A stretch of DNA of 14,670 nucleotides from an uncultured Cloacibacillus sp. Lineage in GTDB: Bacteria > Synergistota > Synergistia > Synergistales > Synergistaceae. The position numbers and the translations under genes were made by a program. Shown here piece by piece: positions 13,446 to 14,670 of this stretch. Location: NCBI GenBank assembly GCA_934511335.1, contig CAKSWL010000026.1:1-14670 (forward strand). The letters are read 5' to 3'. The notes under the pieces were generated by a model. The model made no database searches, was not told the origin of the DNA, and worked only from the letters and a program-made list of their open reading frames with translations. Every line of letters starts with the position of its first letter. Position 1 is the first letter of the stretch.

Positions 13446-14309
13446 ATGCGAAAAATAATGAAAAAGCGGCTTCGTCATCTGCCGCAAATCGCAGTGATGC
13501 TCCTGCTTCTCATCTCGGTGATACTACATCCGAAGGCCGGGATGGGCAGTACGGAAACATCATCGAAAACACATAGCGCCCTCTCGGACGGCACAGTGAT
13601 TACCACAGTCAGTGAAACTTCTCTCACGGAGAATGTCGTGATGGCGGAAAGCAAAACCTCCGTCATCTATACCGCGCAGACCGAGGCTGGCGAAAGCCCG
13701 CAAAAATTTCCGCAAGAGAGAGATTCCGCGCCTTTCGACAAATCCATATATGCCGCGCTGAAACACCAGGGCCTCACCGAAGAGCATATAGGGATATGGC
13801 AGGACGAACACCCGCTCAGCACGCTCAACAAGCTGGAGACGCTCACCCCCGCGAAACAGAAAAAAGTGGCGAACGTCGCCGCTTTCATCCGCAAAGTAAA
13901 CCCCAAAATCTCCGCGAAAACAGCCTGGCGGGAGGCCTGCGCGCTCGTATTCTACAGCGTCAAATACGGCGTGCCCTCGGATCTCGTCGTCAGCATCGCG
14001 AAAGCCGAAAGCCGCTTCAACCCCTCGGCGCAGAGCAAAGCAGGGGCGCTTGGCGTCATGCAGGTTATGTGGAAAGTGCACAACGGGATGCTCCGCGCAA
14101 AAGGCATCGCTCCGACCCGCGACCACATGTTCGACCCCGAGCGCGGCGTAGAGGCGGGCGTGCTCATCCTCTCGCGCTATATGAGCGCCTACGGGACCGT
14201 ACAGAAAGCCCTCAACCGTTACTACGGAGGCATCGCGCACAGCTACCTCAAAAAAGTCAACAACAACATGGCGATGCTCCAAAAACACTCCACAAAGACC
14301 GGCTACTAG
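13446..14309 (+). CDS. Membrane-anchored lytic transglycosylase (SLT domain)
   Basis: This 287-residue protein cleaves the MurNAc-GlcNAc bond of peptidoglycan with anhydro-ring formation, outside the cytoplasmic membrane. The N terminus is basic (MRKIMKKRLRH), then hydrophobic (about residues 14-28). It is an uncleaved anchor or signal peptide with no lipobox cysteine. A Ser/Thr-rich linker (about 30-95) and a helical region (about 97-165) lead to the SLT/GH23 domain (about 165-285). Catalytic Glu188 is in SIAKAESRFNPSAQS. GALGVMQVM (200-208) and NRYYGG (257-262) are the other family motifs. AAGGAGG just before the ATG at 13446 fixes the start. It has its own promoter region and terminator. 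The helical stretch between linker and SLT domain is not one I recognise. Confidence 0.94.
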   Translation: MRKIMKKRLRHLPQIAVMLLLLISVILHPKAGMGSTETSSKTHSALSDGTVITTVSETSLTENVVMAESKTSVIYTAQTEAGESPQKFPQERDSAPFDKSIYAALKHQGLTEEHIGIWQDEHPLSTLNKLETLTPAKQKKVANVAAFIRKVNPKISAKTAWREACALVFYSVKYGVPSDLVVSIAKAESRFNPSAQSKAGALGVMQVMWKVHNGMLRAKGIAPTRDHMFDPERGVEAGVLILSRYMSAYGTVQKALNRYYGGIAHSYLKKVNNNMAMLQKHSTKTGY

Positions 14310-14338
14310 CCACGAAAAAATTTTTCGCTCTAACGCAG

Positions 14339-14368
14339 CGGAGAGGGCTTGCCCTCTCCGTATTTTTT
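14339..14368 (+). terminator. Intrinsic terminator after the transglycosylase gene
   Basis: CGGAGAGGG (14339-14347) pairs perfectly with CCCTCTCCG (14352-14360) around CTTG, followed by TATTTTTT. It lies 30 bp past the stop. An A6T5 tract with CG ends (14313-14327) precedes it but is not itself a terminator. Confidence 0.95.
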
Positions 14369-14513
14369 GCGCACTCCGCCCGGCGGCGCGCTCGCGCTCT
14401 TTTGCAGCTCATAAGGTTATGCATACAGTAAAAGCCCGCCGCAGACGAAGCCGGCGTATAACGACAAGCCGCACGATGTTGGGCGTCCTTGCAGCAAAAG
14501 GTTTCAAAAAGTA
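14369..14513. other. Noncoding stretch with no recognised feature
   Basis: This is part of the 290 bp between the transglycosylase stop (14309) and the possible reading frame at 14600. I see no conserved protein frame, no tRNA and no repeat here. The reading frames that cross it on either strand lack a Shine-Dalgarno and family motifs. Confidence 0.5.
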
Positions 14514-14542
14514 TTGACACGAAGAGGAAAAAATAATATACT
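14514..14542 (+). promoter_or_regulatory. Near-consensus sigma70 promoter at the right edge
   Basis: TTGACA (14514-14519), 17 bp, TATACT (14537-14542) matches the consensus at 11 of 12 positions and is the best promoter in the window. Transcription would start near 14549 and read out of the window. The transcript's gene lies mostly or wholly beyond the edge. Confidence 0.8.
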
Positions 14543-14561
14543 ACCCTTCGTTGCGCCCGCG

Positions 14562-14578
14562 ACGGGGTTTTTCCCCGT
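14562..14578 (+). other. Leader hairpin downstream of the right-edge promoter
   Basis: ACGGGG (14562-14567), TTTTT, CCCCGT (14573-14578) is a perfect 6-bp GC stem with a U5 loop. It starts about 13 nt into the predicted transcript. AAAAGG follows, so it is not a terminator. It may stabilise the 5' end or be part of a structured leader RNA. Confidence 0.5.
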
Positions 14579-14599
14579 AAAAGGCACGCAGCGCGCACC

Positions 14600-14670
14600 A
14601 TGACAAAAAGAATAACGAGAAAGCAAAAGCATTGCAAACGCCGTGGTATATCGAGAGCGATAAACATATT
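14600..14670 (+). CDS. Possible start of a basic protein, cut by the window edge
   Basis: An ATG at 14600 opens a frame that stays open to the window end (23 codons), beginning MTKRITRKQKHCKRRG and very rich in Lys and Arg. It lies about 50 nt into the transcript from the strong promoter. No good Shine-Dalgarno precedes it; AAAAGG at 14578-14583 is too far. It could be the N terminus of a secreted or nucleic-acid-binding protein, or just an open stretch in the leader of a gene further right. I do not recognise it. Confidence 0.3.
   Translation, partial: MTKRITRKQKHCKRRGISRAINI

Noticed and set aside
14257..14667. 136-codon minus-strand frame across the right edge
   Set aside because: It overlaps the transglycosylase end, its terminator and a strong plus-strand promoter, and has no SD or recognisable domain.
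1..14670. Mobile elements, CRISPR arrays, tRNA or rRNA genes
   Set aside because: I found no transposase motif, no regularly spaced repeats longer than about 12 bp and no cloverleaf-like or rRNA-like sequence. This was by reading; a tRNAscan or Rfam run was not possible.

Overview
The window is a GC-rich bacterial chromosome segment with dense genes, clear Shine-Dalgarno sites and intrinsic terminators. The L7/L12 protein, the type III glutamine synthetase and the overall gene style remind me of Synergistota (Cloacibacillus/Synergistes-like). That placement is an inference from memory; no marker here proves it. I see no rRNA, tRNA, CRISPR array, insertion sequence or phage module, so this looks like an ordinary chromosomal neighbourhood.

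Layout. (1) 1-551: the last codons of rplJ, then rplL and its terminator. The rpoBC genes that usually follow rplL are absent. (2) 728-2672: a LysR-type regulator and an EamA/DMT exporter, divergently transcribed around an AT-rich palindrome, which looks like a regulator-target pair. (3) 2799-3473: a DUF1275 (YoaK-type) membrane protein on the minus strand with an 11-bp-period direct repeat in its promoter region. (4) 3683-6121: an amidohydrolase-2 family hydrolase (+) and an AldB-like aldehyde dehydrogenase (-), convergent on one bidirectional terminator. (5) 6282-8561: type III glutamine synthetase (glnN, -) with a strong terminator and a good sigma70-like promoter. The -35 of that promoter is embedded in a long perfect inverted repeat. 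(6) 8640-13204: a plus-strand run of an ABC-F ATPase, a YhcH/YjgK/YiaL protein, an unrecognised protein with a possible N-terminal winged helix, and a second EamA transporter. (7) 13265-14368: a terminator, promoter and leader inverted repeat, then a membrane-anchored lytic transglycosylase with its own terminator. (8) 14369-14670: mostly noncoding, ending in a near-consensus promoter, a leader hairpin and the possible start of a basic reading frame cut by the window edge.

Functionally these are mostly independent units: translation (rplJL, ABC-F), nitrogen assimilation (glnN), aldehyde oxidation, small-molecule export and cell-wall turnover. No dedicated defence or biosynthetic system is visible. 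The least explained items are the inverted repeat upstream of glnN, whose spacer is an exact 8-nt complement of the glnN Shine-Dalgarno; the unrecognised protein at 11292-12296; and the strong promoter and leader at the right edge.
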